A DNA stretch of 64,000 bases from Microvirga mediterraneensis (GCF_013520865.1 NZ_JACDXJ010000002.1:242535-306534); one strand, 5' to 3'; counted from the first letter of the stretch, positions 15,794 to 26,119 are shown. Notes: generated from the sequence alone by a model not told the origin. Program-made: numbers and translations.

Positions 15794-18562
15794 TCAGATC
15801 TCCTGCTTCTTCAGGAGCATCGCACTCAGGCCGATCAGAGTCGGCATCGCGATCAGCAGTGGGATAAACGAGGATTGGAGGTCGCCAAAGTCCAAGGCTT
15901 TCGAGAAGACGCCCCGGGAGATGGTCAGAAAGTAGGTGGCCGGATAGATGTTTCCGATAAACGCTCCCGCTCCTTCCAGCGACGAGACCGGATCGATCAT
16001 GCCGGAATACTGCGCCGCCGGAATAACGGTCGCAATCGCCGTACCGAAGATGGCCGCGATCTGGCTGCGCATGAAGGATGACATCAGGAGACCCATGGCG
16101 GTCGCCGAGAAGGTGTAAAGCACTGCGCCAGTGGCAAGCGTGTGAAAGCTGCCGGTGAGCGGTACGCCGAACACCGTGACTGCGAGAAGGGTCATCAGCA
16201 CGAAGTTGAGGAGGGCAAGCCCGATGTAGGGCAGTTGCTTGCCGAGCAGGAACTCCAGCTTGGTGACCGGCGTGACGTAGAGGTTGACAATCGAGCCGAG
16301 TTCCTTCTCCCGCACGACGCTGAGAGCCGCCAGCATGGCCGGGATCAGCAACAGTAGGAGCGGGATGACGGCCGGCACCATGGCCTGCAGGCTCTCAACA
16401 TCCGGATTATAGCGGAAGCGGGTCTCGATGGTGGCGAGACTTGGTGCCTCTCTTTCGGAGGCCAGCCACTGTGCGTGCATGCCTTGAACATAGCCGCTGA
16501 CGGTTTCGGCCCGCGTCGGCATGGAGCCGTCGATCCAGGCGCCGATCTGAACCGGCCGTCCTCGTGCGACATCGCGTCCGAAGCCAGGCGGGATCTCGAG
16601 CGCCAAGGTGATCTCACCCGCACGCATGCGCCGGTCGAGATCCTCGTAGTCGATGATCGACTCCTGTTCAACAAAGAAGCGGGAGCCTGCCAAATTTAGC
16701 GCGTAGTCCCGGCTCACTGAGGTCTGATCCCGATCCAGAACCGCGAACGTCAGGTTCTCCACATCCATGCTGATGCCGTAGCCCATGATGAACATCAGCA
16801 GAATACTGCCGACGAGGGCCAGGGTGGCACGGATCGGATCGCGCCGCAGCTCGAGTGCCTCTAGGACAGTATAACTAAACATCCGCCGTGGGTTGAAGAA
16901 GCGGCCCTTCGCGCGTTCTCTGGACTGACCAACCGGGATCTTGTCTGGATCCCCTGCGGATCGGACCGGGTGCGGCTTCTCCTGCCCTGACGCAGAAACG
17001 CTCGTCTGGCCCTCGGCAACAGCGTCCTCCAGATAGCCGATGAAAGCCTCCTCCAGCGTGTCAACGCCTCGCCTTTGGATGAGCCGCGCGGGCGTGTCGC
17101 TGACCAGCATCCGACCGGCGTGCATCAGTGAGATCCGATCACACCGCTCGGCCTCATTCATGAAGTGGGTCGAGATGAAGATCGTGACCCTATCCTGACG
17201 GGCCAGATTGACCATGATCTGCCAGAAAGCATCACGCGCGATCGGATCGACACCGGAGGTCGGCTCGTCGAGGATCAGCATCGCCGGCTCGTGGATCATC
17301 GCCACCGCCAGGGACAGCCTCTGGCGTTGACCGAGCGGCAGCCGGTCCGGTAGCACATCGATGACGTCATCCAAGCCGAACCGGCTAACCATCGCCTCGA
17401 TCCGGCTCGCGATGAGATCCTCGGGCACATCGAACAGCCGGGCGTGCATTTCCAGATTCTGGCGGACGGTCAGCTCCGTGTAGAGCGAGAACGCCTGCGA
17501 CATGTAGCCGACGTGCCGTCGGGCCTCGATGTTCCTAGCATCGACCGGCTTCCCGAACAGCCAGGCCTCGCCTTCGCTTGGCTGGAGAAGACCGGTCAGC
17601 ATCTTCATCGTGGTCGTCTTGCCGCACCCATTCGAACCGAGAAAGCCGAAGATTTCGCCGCGCGGGATTTCGAAGCTGACATGGTCGACCGCCACGAAGT
17701 CGCCGAACCGCATGGTCAGGCCCTTGGCTTTGATCGCGATCTCGTCCTCCTCCGGTCGCGGTACGATCTCGACGGCTTTGTGCCCGCGGCGCTTCTCTTC
17801 TGGCATGAGGGCGATGAAGGCTTCTTCGAGCGTCGTGGTCGCAGTGCGTTCCAGCAAATCCCCTGGAGTGCCAGTGGCCAGCGCGCGCCCCTCGTCCATG
17901 GCCACGAGCCAATCGAAACCCGCCGCCTCCTCCATATAGGCGGTGGCTACGACCACGCTCATGCCTGGGCGGCCCGCCCGGATACGGTCGATCAATTCCC
18001 AGAACTGCCGCCGGGACAGCGGATCCACCCCCGTGGTCGGCTCGTCGAGGATCAGCAGGTCCGGATCATGAATGAGGGCACAGCAGAGGCCTAGTTTCTG
18101 TTTCATGCCTCCGGAGAGTTTACCGGCAGGCCGGTCGACGAACGGCGCCAGGCCGGTGCTCTCTGTCAGATCGGCAATGCGCCGCTCACGCTCGGCCCGG
18201 TCCTGTCCGAACAGCCGCCCGAAGAACTCGAGGTTCTCGAAGACCGAGAGCGTCGGATAGAGGTTTTTGCCGAGGCCCTGCGGCATGTAGGCGATGCGGG
18301 GGCAGACATCCTGGCGGTGGATCGCCTTGGCCATGTCGCCGCCCAGCACCTCGACACGGCCTGTCTGCAGCGCCCGGGCGCCCGCCACAAGGGACAGGAG
18401 GCTGGACTTGCCAACCCCATCGGGACCGATCAGCCCCACCATGCAGCCGGCCGGGATATCGAAGGTCACGGCATCGAGGGCTCGTGTCTTGTCATAGACG
18501 AGCGAAAGGTCCCTCAGGCGAGCCACGGGAGCCGCTGCGGCGTTTCCCACCGGAGCCGTCAT
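15794..18562 (-). CDS. rbbA: RbbA-type ABC transporter: two ATPases fused to an ABC-2 permease
   Basis: The 922-residue protein matches RbbA (YhiH) architecture and length. ATPase 1 has Walker [12 protein letters not shown], signature [11 protein letters not shown] and [13 protein letters not shown]. ATPase 2 has [14 protein letters not shown], a degenerate signature [12 protein letters not shown] and [13 protein letters not shown] permease domain starts near residue 570 ([19 protein letters not shown]) and ends with six helices. E. coli RbbA associates with ribosomes and has ATPase activity; export is the likelier role here beside an HlyD-type protein. The ATG at 18562 overlaps the yhiI stop as ATGA. 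Confidence 0.93.
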   Translation of the reverse strand: MTAPVGNAAAAPVARLRDLSLVYDKTRALDAVTFDIPAGCMVGLIGPDGVGKSSLLSLVAGARALQTGRVEVLGGDMAKAIHRQDVCPRIAYMPQGLGKNLYPTLSVFENLEFFGRLFGQDRAERERRIADLTESTGLAPFVDRPAGKLSGGMKQKLGLCCALIHDPDLLILDEPTTGVDPLSRRQFWELIDRIRAGRPGMSVVVATAYMEEAAGFDWLVAMDEGRALATGTPGDLLERTATTTLEEAFIALMPEEKRRGHKAVEIVPRPEEDEIAIKAKGLTMRFGDFVAVDHVSFEIPRGEIFGFLGSNGCGKTTTMKMLTGLLQPSEGEAWLFGKPVDARNIEARRHVGYMSQAFSLYTELTVRQNLEMHARLFDVPEDLIASRIEAMVSRFGLDDVIDVLPDRLPLGQRQRLSLAVAMIHEPAMLILDEPTSGVDPIARDAFWQIMVNLARQDRVTIFISTHFMNEAERCDRISLMHAGRMLVSDTPARLIQRRGVDTLEEAFIGYLEDAVAEGQTSVSASGQEKPHPVRSAGDPDKIPVGQSRERAKGRFFNPRRMFSYTVLEALELRRDPIRATLALVGSILLMFIMGYGISMDVENLTFAVLDRDQTSVSRDYALNLAGSRFFVEQESIIDYEDLDRRMRAGEITLALEIPPGFGRDVARGRPVQIGAWIDGSMPTRAETVSGYVQGMHAQWLASEREAPSLATIETRFRYNPDVESLQAMVPAVIPLLLLLIPAMLAALSVVREKELGSIVNLYVTPVTKLEFLLGKQLPYIGLALLNFVLMTLLAVTVFGVPLTGSFHTLATGAVLYTFSATAMGLLMSSFMRSQIAAIFGTAIATVIPAAQYSGMIDPVSSLEGAGAFIGNIYPATYFLTISRGVFSKALDFGDLQSSFIPLLIAMPTLIGLSAMLLKKQEI

Positions 18563-19626
18563 GGCACCAGGTTCTGCAGGTTGGCGGGCCACTCGGCATC
18601 CGGGCTGATCTTGACGTAGGCCACCCCCGGCAACCCGGTCTTCACGTCGCGGATATACTTTTTCAGCAGGTCGGGCGGGATCTGCGCCTTGATCCGGAAC
18701 ATCAGCTTCTGGCGTTCACTCGCAGTCTCGACCGTCTTGGGCGTGAACTGGGCAACATCGGCCACAAACGTCGCCTTGGCTGGAATGACGTATTGCGGCA
18801 CGGCGTCAAGAACGAGCCGCACCTCGGTCCCGATTCTCACGCGGCCTGCGGCTTCCGTCGGCAGAAAGAAGGTCATGTAGACGTCGCTGAGATCGACCAT
18901 GTTCAGGACCCGGCCACCAGCGCCCAGCACCTCTCCCGGCTGTGCCACCCGGAACTGGACGCGCCCATCTCGCAGCGAGCGGAGGGTGCTGTCCCTGATG
19001 CTGGCCTGAATGCTCTCGATCATGGCTTCCGCGGCAGCGACTGCCGCTTGGGCGTTGACAACCTGGGCCTGCGCTGTGGCAATGGCCGCATCAGCGGCGG
19101 CGACCTGGGCTTTTGCCGCGCTCACGGCCGCGTTTGCGCTCTCGAAACGGGAGCGGTCAGTGTCGAGAACCTGCTGCGATGTCGTCCCACGCGATGCGAG
19201 TTCCTCTGATCGGGCGAACTGCTTCTGGGCAGCATCCCTCTCTGCCTCGCGCTGGGCGACCAGCGAGCCCGACGCCTGCCTTTCAGCCTGGCGCTGGATC
19301 ACCTGGTGCCGGGCGGTTTCGATGCTGATCACGGCCTGCTGCTTCTGGGCTTCAGCCTGCTTGATCTGGGCCTGAAGCACATCGGTGTCCATCTGGGCGA
19401 GCACCTGGCCTGCGGTGACGAAATCACCTTCGTTGACCAGGACGTCTTCGATGCGACCGGCTGTCTTGGTGGCGATGTCAATCTCGACCGCCTCGATCCG
19501 GCCATTGCCATTCGCCAGTCCCTCAGGCAATGCCACTGGTTGGAGGAACTTCCAGGCCCAGTACAGGAGGCCTGCTGCCACTAGAAGGGTGGCGCTGCGG
19601 AATAGCCATTTTCTTGATTTCGTCAT
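18559..19626 (-). CDS. yhiI: HlyD-family periplasmic adaptor, YhiI-like
   Basis: The 355-residue membrane-fusion protein has one N-terminal transmembrane helix ([18 protein letters not shown]), a biotinyl-lipoyl half-motif ([22 protein letters not shown]) and a long Ala/Gln-rich coiled-coil hairpin (residues about 85-215). The closing barrel follows ([22 protein letters not shown]). It should bridge the RbbA-YhhJ exporter to the outer membrane. It is the first gene of the operon. A FixK/FNR-type palindrome lies about 240 bp upstream, which suggests induction at low oxygen. Confidence 0.93.
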   Translation of the reverse strand: MTKSRKWLFRSATLLVAAGLLYWAWKFLQPVALPEGLANGNGRIEAVEIDIATKTAGRIEDVLVNEGDFVTAGQVLAQMDTDVLQAQIKQAEAQKQQAVISIETARHQVIQRQAERQASGSLVAQREAERDAAQKQFARSEELASRGTTSQQVLDTDRSRFESANAAVSAAKAQVAAADAAIATAQAQVVNAQAAVAAAEAMIESIQASIRDSTLRSLRDGRVQFRVAQPGEVLGAGGRVLNMVDLSDVYMTFFLPTEAAGRVRIGTEVRLVLDAVPQYVIPAKATFVADVAQFTPKTVETASERQKLMFRIKAQIPPDLLKKYIRDVKTGLPGVAYVKISPDAEWPANLQNLVP

Positions 19627-20829
19627 CGTTTGTCACGCCCAGCATTCTGCCGAAGGCGTTCCTCCCTCGGCAGCTACGATTTGAAGCAATGTTCAGGCCA
19701 TCGTGATGCGACGGATTATGGGTACAAAGTTTCACGCTTCTGACGGAAGGCGGTATGGAGACCTTGTTCAGAAATGTCGCTGGGCATCAGAAGAACCAAC
19801 ATGGACCCGACCTGGATATTTAGAGGGAAAGATGTCCTCTGCACCTATTATTGTCAACCGTCGTTGACATAGATCAAGGTTTAGGCAACAAGTCGCTGCG
19901 GCCGGACCAGCCTTAGAGGGGGAAGTGGTGCAGCTTAGCATCGATCCGCTTGGCCGGCGCAAGACAGGAAACTACTGCCCCGCCCTGTTCATTGAACGCG
20001 GTCACAATGGAATACTTAAAAAGGCGCACCGGATCATGCTGTAGCAGAAGTCCCTCTCCGCAGTCGGACTTTGCGCCTGATATTTACGACGCGAGTTGGC
20101 TAAAGATTTCAATTTAGCCCGCTTCCGTCGAAAGGTTAGGAATTTGGCATAGTCGGTTCAATGTCAAAGCCGCCATTGGATCAGTCTTCTGAAGCAGGTA
20201 GTCTGCCGTGATGGGTCGCGATCATCTAAATCAATTCACACTTCAGAATCATGGAGCCCGCAACTATTGGGTGGGATGTCGCGGTGAGGCAGGCGGGTCG
20301 AAAGCGAACGCAGGACCGAGCGGCCATGCGGTCCCTGCCAGGTTTTTACGGGATTGAGGTTCTCTCGGCCTGGTATCCGAAGCAGATCACTTATCTGAAT
20401 CTTGACTGATTCTGGGCCGCACAGAGTATCGCGCTCAAACCCTGTTGTTTTTAGAGCGATAGGAACTGTCTTAATGATGTCGGAGACGACGTCGTTTGAA
20501 TAGCGGATGAGTGCAGGACGATTTGGCCTCAACGGGCTTCTCTGTACAAAACAGGGCATTAGCTAATTGGCTTGGCTCCAGCCGGGGATCACGTTGGGCG
20601 CTTCCATGGATGCTTCTATGGACGTCAAGTCTCGGTTTCAATCAGGCGAGGGTTTAGCTCTCCACTCTTCTAATGTGCACCCGCGTAGCACCTAACACGT
20701 AATCGGCTCAGACAGCTCACCCTTCTGAAGTCTGACCAAGCTGCTGTGCCTTCACATCTTTTGAGATCTTTACTCAGGTCATGCTTGTACGCCTATACAG
20801 GGCCACACCACTGTGCCAGTCTACATAGT
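19627..20829. other. 1.2-kb gene-poor spacer
   Basis: Apart from the FixK-type site at 19853-19877 I see no supported gene. A 107-codon minus-strand frame (20236-20559) has no ribosome-binding site, domain or plausible composition. The DNA is AT-richer than its surroundings, so it may be a regulatory region or a decayed remnant. Confidence 0.5.
19853..19877. promoter_or_regulatory. FixK/FNR-type box in a compound palindrome upstream of yhiI
   Basis: TTGA (19864-19867), N6, TCAA (19874-19877) matches the FixK/FNR consensus. It is preceded by an overlapping palindrome GTCAAC-N4-GTTGAC (19853-19868). The same compound layout occurs at 21801-21825. It lies 227-251 nt before the yhiI start. Confidence 0.6.
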
Positions 20830-21657
20830 TCACTGTGACAGAAGAATTGGGATGGACGCTTCTGCCAGAAGGTGCTGCGTTACGCCGCCGAGGATCATCT
20901 CGCGCCAGCGTGGATAGCCGAAGGCGCCGGCTACGATAAGGTCCGCGTTCAACTCAATCGCACGCACGGCGATCCGCTGCCCAATGCTCTCTTTCCCTGC
21001 CCCTTCAACATGCACGTTCGAACGGATGTCGTGGCGCGCAAGGTGGGCAGCGATATCTGCCCCAGGTTCTTCGCCATGCCCACCCGGCCCCTCATGCGCC
21101 TCTCCCGGGTTGATCAGCAGGACATCGACAGCATTTGCAGCCTTCAGAAGCGGAAGAGCATCGTTCACGGCTCGCGTGGCTTCCCGGCTTGCATTCCAAG
21201 CGACGAGAATATGCTTCCCAGTCATTGCGAAGGAGCCCTCGCGTGGAACGGCAATAACCGGCCGACCGGCTGCCAGGACGACGTGTTCCGGCCAGAGAGG
21301 AAACGACGATGGCGCCGGCGGCAATGGATTGCCTCGGGCAATCACAACGAGATCGGAATAGCGAGCGTGCACAATGGCTTCCTCGTTGGGAAGGCCATGG
21401 ACAAGGCGCCACTCGGTTCGCAGGTCGTGGGCCCGGGCCACGCCCTCGAAAAGGGCACGATACTGAGTTGCTCTGGCCTGCGCTCGCTGGGCAGCCTCCT
21501 GAACGACCTCATCGAAGGGCAAGGCCAACATGGGCGGAATGACATAAAGACAGACGAGTTTGGCACTGAATCTTGCAGCGAGACCGGCTGCAACAGAGAG
21601 GACATGTCTGGAAATTCCGGGATCGTCGACTGCGACGAGAACCTGCTTTATTGTCAT
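20830..21657 (-). CDS. Universal stress protein, tandem UspA domains
   Basis: Two UspA domains are present (residues about 1-140 and 145-275). Domain 1 begins KQVLVAVDDPGISRHVLSVAAGL and domain 2 begins KHILVAWNASREATRAVNDALPLL. The C-terminal ATP-binding-type motif is GAFGYPRWREMILGGVTQHLL, so the G-x2-G-x9-G pattern is only partly kept. Tandem USPs are commonly induced by oxygen limitation through FixK/Anr. A FixK box lies about 155 nt upstream of the start, shared with the divergent creA operon. Confidence 0.92.
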   Translation of the reverse strand: MTIKQVLVAVDDPGISRHVLSVAAGLAARFSAKLVCLYVIPPMLALPFDEVVQEAAQRAQARATQYRALFEGVARAHDLRTEWRLVHGLPNEEAIVHARYSDLVVIARGNPLPPAPSSFPLWPEHVVLAAGRPVIAVPREGSFAMTGKHILVAWNASREATRAVNDALPLLKAANAVDVLLINPGEAHEGPGGHGEEPGADIAAHLARHDIRSNVHVEGAGKESIGQRIAVRAIELNADLIVAGAFGYPRWREMILGGVTQHLLAEASIPILLSQ

Positions 21658-21800
21658 CGTTCACCTCAACGGCGTCGCTGGCCGGCGAAGCGTCCGAGCC
21701 ATCGCGCAAGGCATATCGGGCGGGCTGCCACGCATTTAAGACGTGTGGCAGCGCCAAGCCGGCCTGTTGCGCGACTAGGAAATCCCGTATATCCGCTAAA

Positions 21801-21825
21801 GTCAACAGCTGTTGATATGGATCAA
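21801..21825. promoter_or_regulatory. FixK/FNR-type box between usp and creA
   Basis: TTGA (21812-21815), TATGGA, TCAA (21822-21825) is a near-ideal FNR/FixK palindrome followed by GG. An overlapping GTCAAC-AGCT-GTTGAT palindrome (21801-21816) precedes it. It lies 144-168 nt before the usp start on one side and 167 nt before creA on the other, so it could serve both. Confidence 0.7.
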
Positions 21826-21992
21826 GGTTATCGCATTAAGTCTGCCGTCTTTGGTCAGGGTCGCATCTTGAGGCTTGCAACCGTGCTGCCGCTGGAGAAG
21901 TGGCTCCGAGATTTTAGGGAGCTCTGAGGCAATGCAGCGTTAGTCGGAGCAGGGGGCGGGGTGTTAAAGGGCCTTTTGCCTTACGTAGGAAC

Positions 21993-22505
21993 ATGAGCAT
22001 GATGAGATTTAAGAGGATGCACCAGGTTTTAGCCGCAAAAGCTCTTGCTGTAGCTGGCGCCATCAGTCTCCCGGCCCATGCCGAAGTCGTTGGGAAGGTC
22101 AGGACGGACTGGGTCGGCAACGACATCGTCGTGGAAGCGATTCAGGATCCCAAGGTCCAGGGTGTGACCTGCCACCTGACCTACTTCGAGCGCAGCCTCA
22201 TCGACCGACTGCAGCAGGGAAACTGGTTCGAGGATCCCTCGAACTCGGCCATTTCCTGTCAGACCACCGGACCGGTCACCGTAGGCGACATCGACCTCGA
22301 CCGCAGCGGCGAGGAGGTGTTCAACGAGGGACGGAGCCTCATCTTCAAGAAGTTGGTCGTCAACCGCATCTATGACCGCCAGAACAATACCCTGATCTAT
22401 CTCGCCCATACCCGGCAAGTGCAGCAAGGCAGCGCCAAAATGGCGATCTCGACCGTGCCACTCTATAGTGTGCAGGCAACTTGGATCAAGGGACGCCCAC
22501 AGTAG
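21993..22505 (+). CDS. creA: CreA family periplasmic protein
   Basis: A signal peptide (HQVLAAKALAVAGAISLPAHA) precedes the CreA domain: VGKVRTDWVGNDIVVEAIQDPKVQGVTCHL, and the signature EDPSNSAISCQTTGPV. CreA is a widespread periplasmic protein of unknown function, once linked to catabolite regulation. Several ATGs (21993, 21999, 22002) are possible starts; AGGA fits 21999 best. It is the first gene of a four-gene operon (28-nt gap, then two ATGA overlaps) leading to acetate kinase, so it may respond to the same low-oxygen signal. Confidence 0.9.
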   Translation: MSMMRFKRMHQVLAAKALAVAGAISLPAHAEVVGKVRTDWVGNDIVVEAIQDPKVQGVTCHLTYFERSLIDRLQQGNWFEDPSNSAISCQTTGPVTVGDIDLDRSGEEVFNEGRSLIFKKLVVNRIYDRQNNTLIYLAHTRQVQQGSAKMAISTVPLYSVQATWIKGRPQ

Positions 22506-22533
22506 CGAACCTTTGGAAGATTGGGAGGATCAA

Positions 22534-22734
22534 ATGCTCAGCTGGGTTGTTCGAGGATTGTTGATCGTGGCCGGCGTGGTCACGGGCTGGTTCGTAGCCA
22601 AGGACGCACCAAACTTTGGCGTCATCCAGATGATGGTGGCGCTTCTGCTGCTCACCCTGATTGTCGCGGTGATTGCCTTCTGGCCCGACCGTTGGAAGTT
22701 CAAGCCTCATCATTCCAGCAAGCCGTGCTCATGA
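22534..22734 (+). CDS. Small inner-membrane protein, 66 aa
   Basis: The ATG at 22534 follows GGGAGG. Two hydrophobic helices (WVVRGLLIVAGVVTGWFVA and VIQMMVALLLLTLIVAVIAFW) are joined by a short loop containing KDAPNFG, and a basic tail follows. Its stop overlaps the next start as ATGA, so it is translationally tied to the MaoC-phosphotransacetylase gene. I do not know a function. Its conserved place between CreA and acetyl-phosphate metabolism would be the clue to follow. Confidence 0.75.
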   Translation: MLSWVVRGLLIVAGVVTGWFVAKDAPNFGVIQMMVALLLLTLIVAVIAFWPDRWKFKPHHSSKPCS

Positions 22735-24155
22735 CTGTCTCACCTCCTGCCGGCGAACCTGTCGACACGCTGAGCAACAGGACGTTCGATGAAATTGCGA
22801 TCGGCGATACCACCGCTGTCGAGCGCACCCTGACCGCCGAAGACATTCGGGCTTTTTCCCTGCTTTCCGGCGCCTCCGACCCGTTCCGGCAGGACGCGAC
22901 TAAAGCGACCGCCGCGTTCCTCCAGGGCATGGTTGCCCACGGCATGTGGGCCGGCGCCCTCCTGTCTGCCGTCGTGGGAACGCGCCTGCCAGGACCGGGA
23001 ACGACCTACCTTGGAGAGACGCTTCGGTTTCTCTCACCAGTCCAAGCCGGCGACACGCTGACCCTCAAAGTCGAGGTGGCGGCACGTGATCCGATCACAC
23101 GGCAAATTCAACTACGCTGTGACTGCACGAATCAGAATGGCGATCGCGTGATCGAAGGCTCGGTCGATGTCATCGCCCCGGCGGAGAAGGTAATCTGGAC
23201 CCGCACGGCTCTACCCGAGGTGAGGCTCACCATTCAGAGTTCGGGCATGAAACAACTTCTGGATCACGCCCGTCCCCTGGGGGCCGTTAAGGTTGCGGTG
23301 GTTCATCCCTGCGATGAAGTCAGCCTCTCCTCAGCCGTCGAGGCCCGCACCGCCGGTCTGATCGATCCAGTCCTCGTGGCTCCGCGGGCTCGCCTTGAGA
23401 GCATTGCCAGAACCGCAGGACTAGATATCTCCGGCATGATGATCGAGGATGTGCCGCATAGTCATGGGGCGGCGCAGCGGGCGGGTCAGTTGGCCTCCTC
23501 CGGCGCCGTCGAGGCCCTCATGAAGGGGAGCCTTCACACCGACGAGCTGATGGCAGCCGTAGTAGCGTCAGGCAGCGGCCTGCGAACTAAGCGGCGCGTG
23601 ACCCATTGCTTCGTCATCCAGACGCCAGCCTATCCGCGCCCATTCATTGTCACCGATGCCGCCGTCAACATCGCGCCATCGCTGCCTGAAAAGGTTGATA
23701 TTGTCCAGAACGCCATCGATTTGGCGCAGGTTCTCGGCGTGAAGCAGCCGCGCGTTGCTATCCTGGCCGCTGTGGAGACTGTCTCCCCACGCATGCAGGC
23801 GACGCTCGATGCCGCGGCCTTGTGCAAGATGGCGGATCGCGGTCAGATCACGGGGGGCGTAGTGGACGGCCCGCTGGCTTTCGACATTGCAGTTTCCGCC
23901 GCTGCCGCAAAGATCAAGGGCATCGTCTCGCCTGTAGCCGGCCAAGCCGACATCCTGGTCGTGCCCGATCTCGAAAGCGGCAACATGCTCGCCAAACAGC
24001 TCGAATATATAGGAAATGCCGACTCGGCCGGCATCGCTCTCGGCGCCAAGGTGCCGATCATACTACCCAGCAGGGCCGATGCCCGCGCCACCCGCCTCGC
24101 CTCCTGCGCCATCGCGGTACTGCTGGCCCATCATTATCGAGCGAGCCCTCCATGA
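22731..24155 (+). CDS. MaoC-like domain fused to phosphate acetyl/butyryltransferase
   Basis: The 474-residue protein joins a hot-dog fold MaoC-like domain (residues about 15-150; VAHGMWAGALLSAVVG, LRFLSPVQAGDTL) to a phosphotransacetylase/phosphotransbutyrylase domain (residues about 180-470; VAVVHPCDEVSL, RRVTHCFVIQTP, GALVDGPLAFD-like VVDGPLAFDIAVS). The second domain exchanges acyl-CoA and acyl-phosphate and feeds the acetate kinase encoded next. In the MaoC part the usual catalytic G-D-x-N-P-x-H reads GASDPFR, lacking both Asp and His, so hydratase activity is doubtful. ATGA overlaps join it to both neighbours. Confidence 0.9.
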   Translation: MTVSPPAGEPVDTLSNRTFDEIAIGDTTAVERTLTAEDIRAFSLLSGASDPFRQDATKATAAFLQGMVAHGMWAGALLSAVVGTRLPGPGTTYLGETLRFLSPVQAGDTLTLKVEVAARDPITRQIQLRCDCTNQNGDRVIEGSVDVIAPAEKVIWTRTALPEVRLTIQSSGMKQLLDHARPLGAVKVAVVHPCDEVSLSSAVEARTAGLIDPVLVAPRARLESIARTAGLDISGMMIEDVPHSHGAAQRAGQLASSGAVEALMKGSLHTDELMAAVVASGSGLRTKRRVTHCFVIQTPAYPRPFIVTDAAVNIAPSLPEKVDIVQNAIDLAQVLGVKQPRVAILAAVETVSPRMQATLDAAALCKMADRGQITGGVVDGPLAFDIAVSAAAAKIKGIVSPVAGQADILVVPDLESGNMLAKQLEYIGNADSAGIALGAKVPIILPSRADARATRLASCAIAVLLAHHYRASPP

Positions 24156-25372
24156 GCGACCTGATCCTCGTCCTCAACTGCGGCTCGTCGAGCATCAAGT
24201 TCGCGCTGTTCGACGGCGGCCGGGTCCGATTCAATCGCATGCCACTATGGAATGGCAAGGTGAACGGCATCACCGGCCCGTGCCCAACCTTTGACGAGAC
24301 TGGAATTGCCCCCTCCCCGATCGCGCTCGATCCGTCCGCACCCTACCATGAGGCCCTGACCCACATCGCCAAGCGAGTCCAAGCCCGTCGCGGCGATCAC
24401 AGGATCCGGGCCATCGCGCACCGTGTCGTCCATGGCGGAAGCCGCTACTTCCAGCCGACGCTCGTGAATGCCGAGGTTTTGGCGGACCTGCGCAGCTTCA
24501 TTCCCCTGGCCCCACTGCATCAGCCGTTCGCCCTGGAAGCCATCGAGCGGCTCTTAGAGGAACGGCCCGAGCTTCCGCAGGTCGCCTGTTTTGATACGGG
24601 CTTCCACCACACGCTACCCCGAGTCGAACAGATGCTGCCGATCTCCTGGGAGGCTTGGGAACGCGGGATCCGCCGCTACGGCTTCCACGGCCTGTCCTAC
24701 GAGTACCAGTCGATAGCCTTGGCCGATCGCTACGGTGACCGCGCCAGGGGGCGGACCATTGTCGCTCATCTCGGAAGCGGCGCGAGCCTCTGCGGCATGC
24801 GTGACCTCAGGAGCGTGGCGACCACAATGGGCTTTTCCGCCCTCGATGGCCTTATGATGGGCACCCGCACGGGCGCCCTCGATCCCGGCGCCTTGCTGTA
24901 CCTAATGGAAATTGAGAAGATCCCGCTTCACGACGTCGGGCAACTCCTCTACCACAAGTCCGGCCTGCTCGGACTGTCCGGGATTTCCTCTGACCCTCGT
25001 GTCCTGCTCGACCGGGAGGCTACGGAGCCCCGCGCCCGCGACGCCCTCGCCCTCTATGTCCGCCGCATTGTGCGGGAACTCGGCGCGATGACCGCAGCCC
25101 TCGGCGGGCTCGACCTGCTTGCCTTCACGGCGGGCGTTGGCGAGCACAATACGATTTTACGCGAGCGCATCTGCCAGGATCTGAGCTTTATGGGGATCGA
25201 GCTTGATCCCGAAGCTAACAGCTCTCATGGTGCGGTGATCTCTACCCAGCAGAGTTCGATCTTGATCGCGGTCGAGCCGACAAACGAGGAATGGATCGCA
25301 GCCCTGCGGGCCAATGATCTGATTGGGAATCCAGATGTCGCGGGGATCGGTAACCCTTCGCAGGATGCCTGA
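24152..25372 (+). CDS. ackA: Acetate kinase
   Basis: The 406-residue enzyme converts acetyl-phosphate and ADP to acetate and ATP. Family motifs are intact: NCGSSSIKFALF at the N-terminus, AHRVVHGG, CFDTGFHHTLP, RRYGFHGLSYEY, AHLGSGASLCGM and FTAGVGEHN. The length is normal. The ATG overlaps the upstream stop as ATGA, so phosphotransacetylase and kinase should be made together. With the FixK-type site upstream of the operon, the pair looks like a fermentative ATP-making branch for low oxygen. Butyrate or propionate as substrate cannot be excluded. Confidence 0.95.
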   Translation: MSDLILVLNCGSSSIKFALFDGGRVRFNRMPLWNGKVNGITGPCPTFDETGIAPSPIALDPSAPYHEALTHIAKRVQARRGDHRIRAIAHRVVHGGSRYFQPTLVNAEVLADLRSFIPLAPLHQPFALEAIERLLEERPELPQVACFDTGFHHTLPRVEQMLPISWEAWERGIRRYGFHGLSYEYQSIALADRYGDRARGRTIVAHLGSGASLCGMRDLRSVATTMGFSALDGLMMGTRTGALDPGALLYLMEIEKIPLHDVGQLLYHKSGLLGLSGISSDPRVLLDREATEPRARDALALYVRRIVRELGAMTAALGGLDLLAFTAGVGEHNTILRERICQDLSFMGIELDPEANSSHGAVISTQQSSILIAVEPTNEEWIAALRANDLIGNPDVAGIGNPSQDA

Positions 25373-25381
25373 TCCTGCCAG

Positions 25382-26119
25382 TCATTGCCGGGTCCTACTC
25401 CTCGCCCGGGATTTTCCTTGTCCTTTACCGGATTGCTCGCTTGAACTGCCCTTCTTCGGCTCCTTTCTACCGCTCACTCTGGGGAGCGGACCGGCTCGTG
25501 GACCCGAATGGCGAACCGGTCGTACCAAGTCGACGGCTCTTGCCGGGTCCATCTCTCCAAGGCAGCTGTCCATGATCCGGGCAATCAACGAAGACAGGGC
25601 CTCCTGCTGCCCATCCTGGAGTACCTCGATCTGCAGGATGTGCCGCATCATGCCGATGCCGAGCATGCACCCGGCTGCCAGAGCCGCCCGTTGGTCTGCA
25701 GGATCACTGAGGAGGGCCGACATCGGGTTAAGAAAATTGTCCTGCAGGTGCCGGCGTAGGATCGATCCGGCCTGAGGGTGAGCGACCGAGCGGATAAGCA
25801 TCTGTAGAGGATCTGCTTGCGCTACTCTCTTCTCCGTGGGCTCCTTAAGAAGTTTATCCGCCAGATATTCTCCCAGCGGTCGGTCTCCGGCAGTCAATAG
25901 GGTCTGCCCTTGAAATGCCTGCTTGAGTGTCGCCGCGAAGAGCTGCTCTTTTGAACCAAATGCCCGGTGCACCAGCGCGACATCTACGCCAACGTCGGCA
26001 GCAATATCGCGTAGGCCGACCTGCTCATAAGAATGCATCGAGAACCGGATGGCGGCGGCAGTGAGGATCCGCTCCTGGGTCGACCCGGCCTGTTGGTGAG
26101 TTTTTTTCGATGACGGCAT
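25382..26119 (-). CDS. TetR/AcrR family regulator
   Basis: An N-terminal TetR helix-turn-helix is clear: RILTAAAIRFSMHSYEQVGLRDIAADVGVDVALVHRAFGSKEQLF. The ligand domain follows with RSVAHPQAGSILRRHL and AALAAGCMLGIGMMRHILQIE, as in TetR proteins of the C-terminal-domain 17 type. The basic tail (residues about 215-245, GRKEPKKGSSSEQ) is unusual. It converges on ackA with a 9-bp gap, so it probably answers to its own signal. The target is unknown. Confidence 0.9.
   Translation of the reverse strand: MPSSKKTHQQAGSTQERILTAAAIRFSMHSYEQVGLRDIAADVGVDVALVHRAFGSKEQLFAATLKQAFQGQTLLTAGDRPLGEYLADKLLKEPTEKRVAQADPLQMLIRSVAHPQAGSILRRHLQDNFLNPMSALLSDPADQRAALAAGCMLGIGMMRHILQIEVLQDGQQEALSSLIARIMDSCLGEMDPARAVDLVRPVRHSGPRAGPLPRVSGRKEPKKGSSSEQSGKGQGKSRARSRTRQ

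Noticed and set aside
20236..20559. Minus-strand gene of 107 codons in the yhiI-usp spacer
   Set aside because: It has no ribosome-binding site, no recognisable domain and an unlikely composition.
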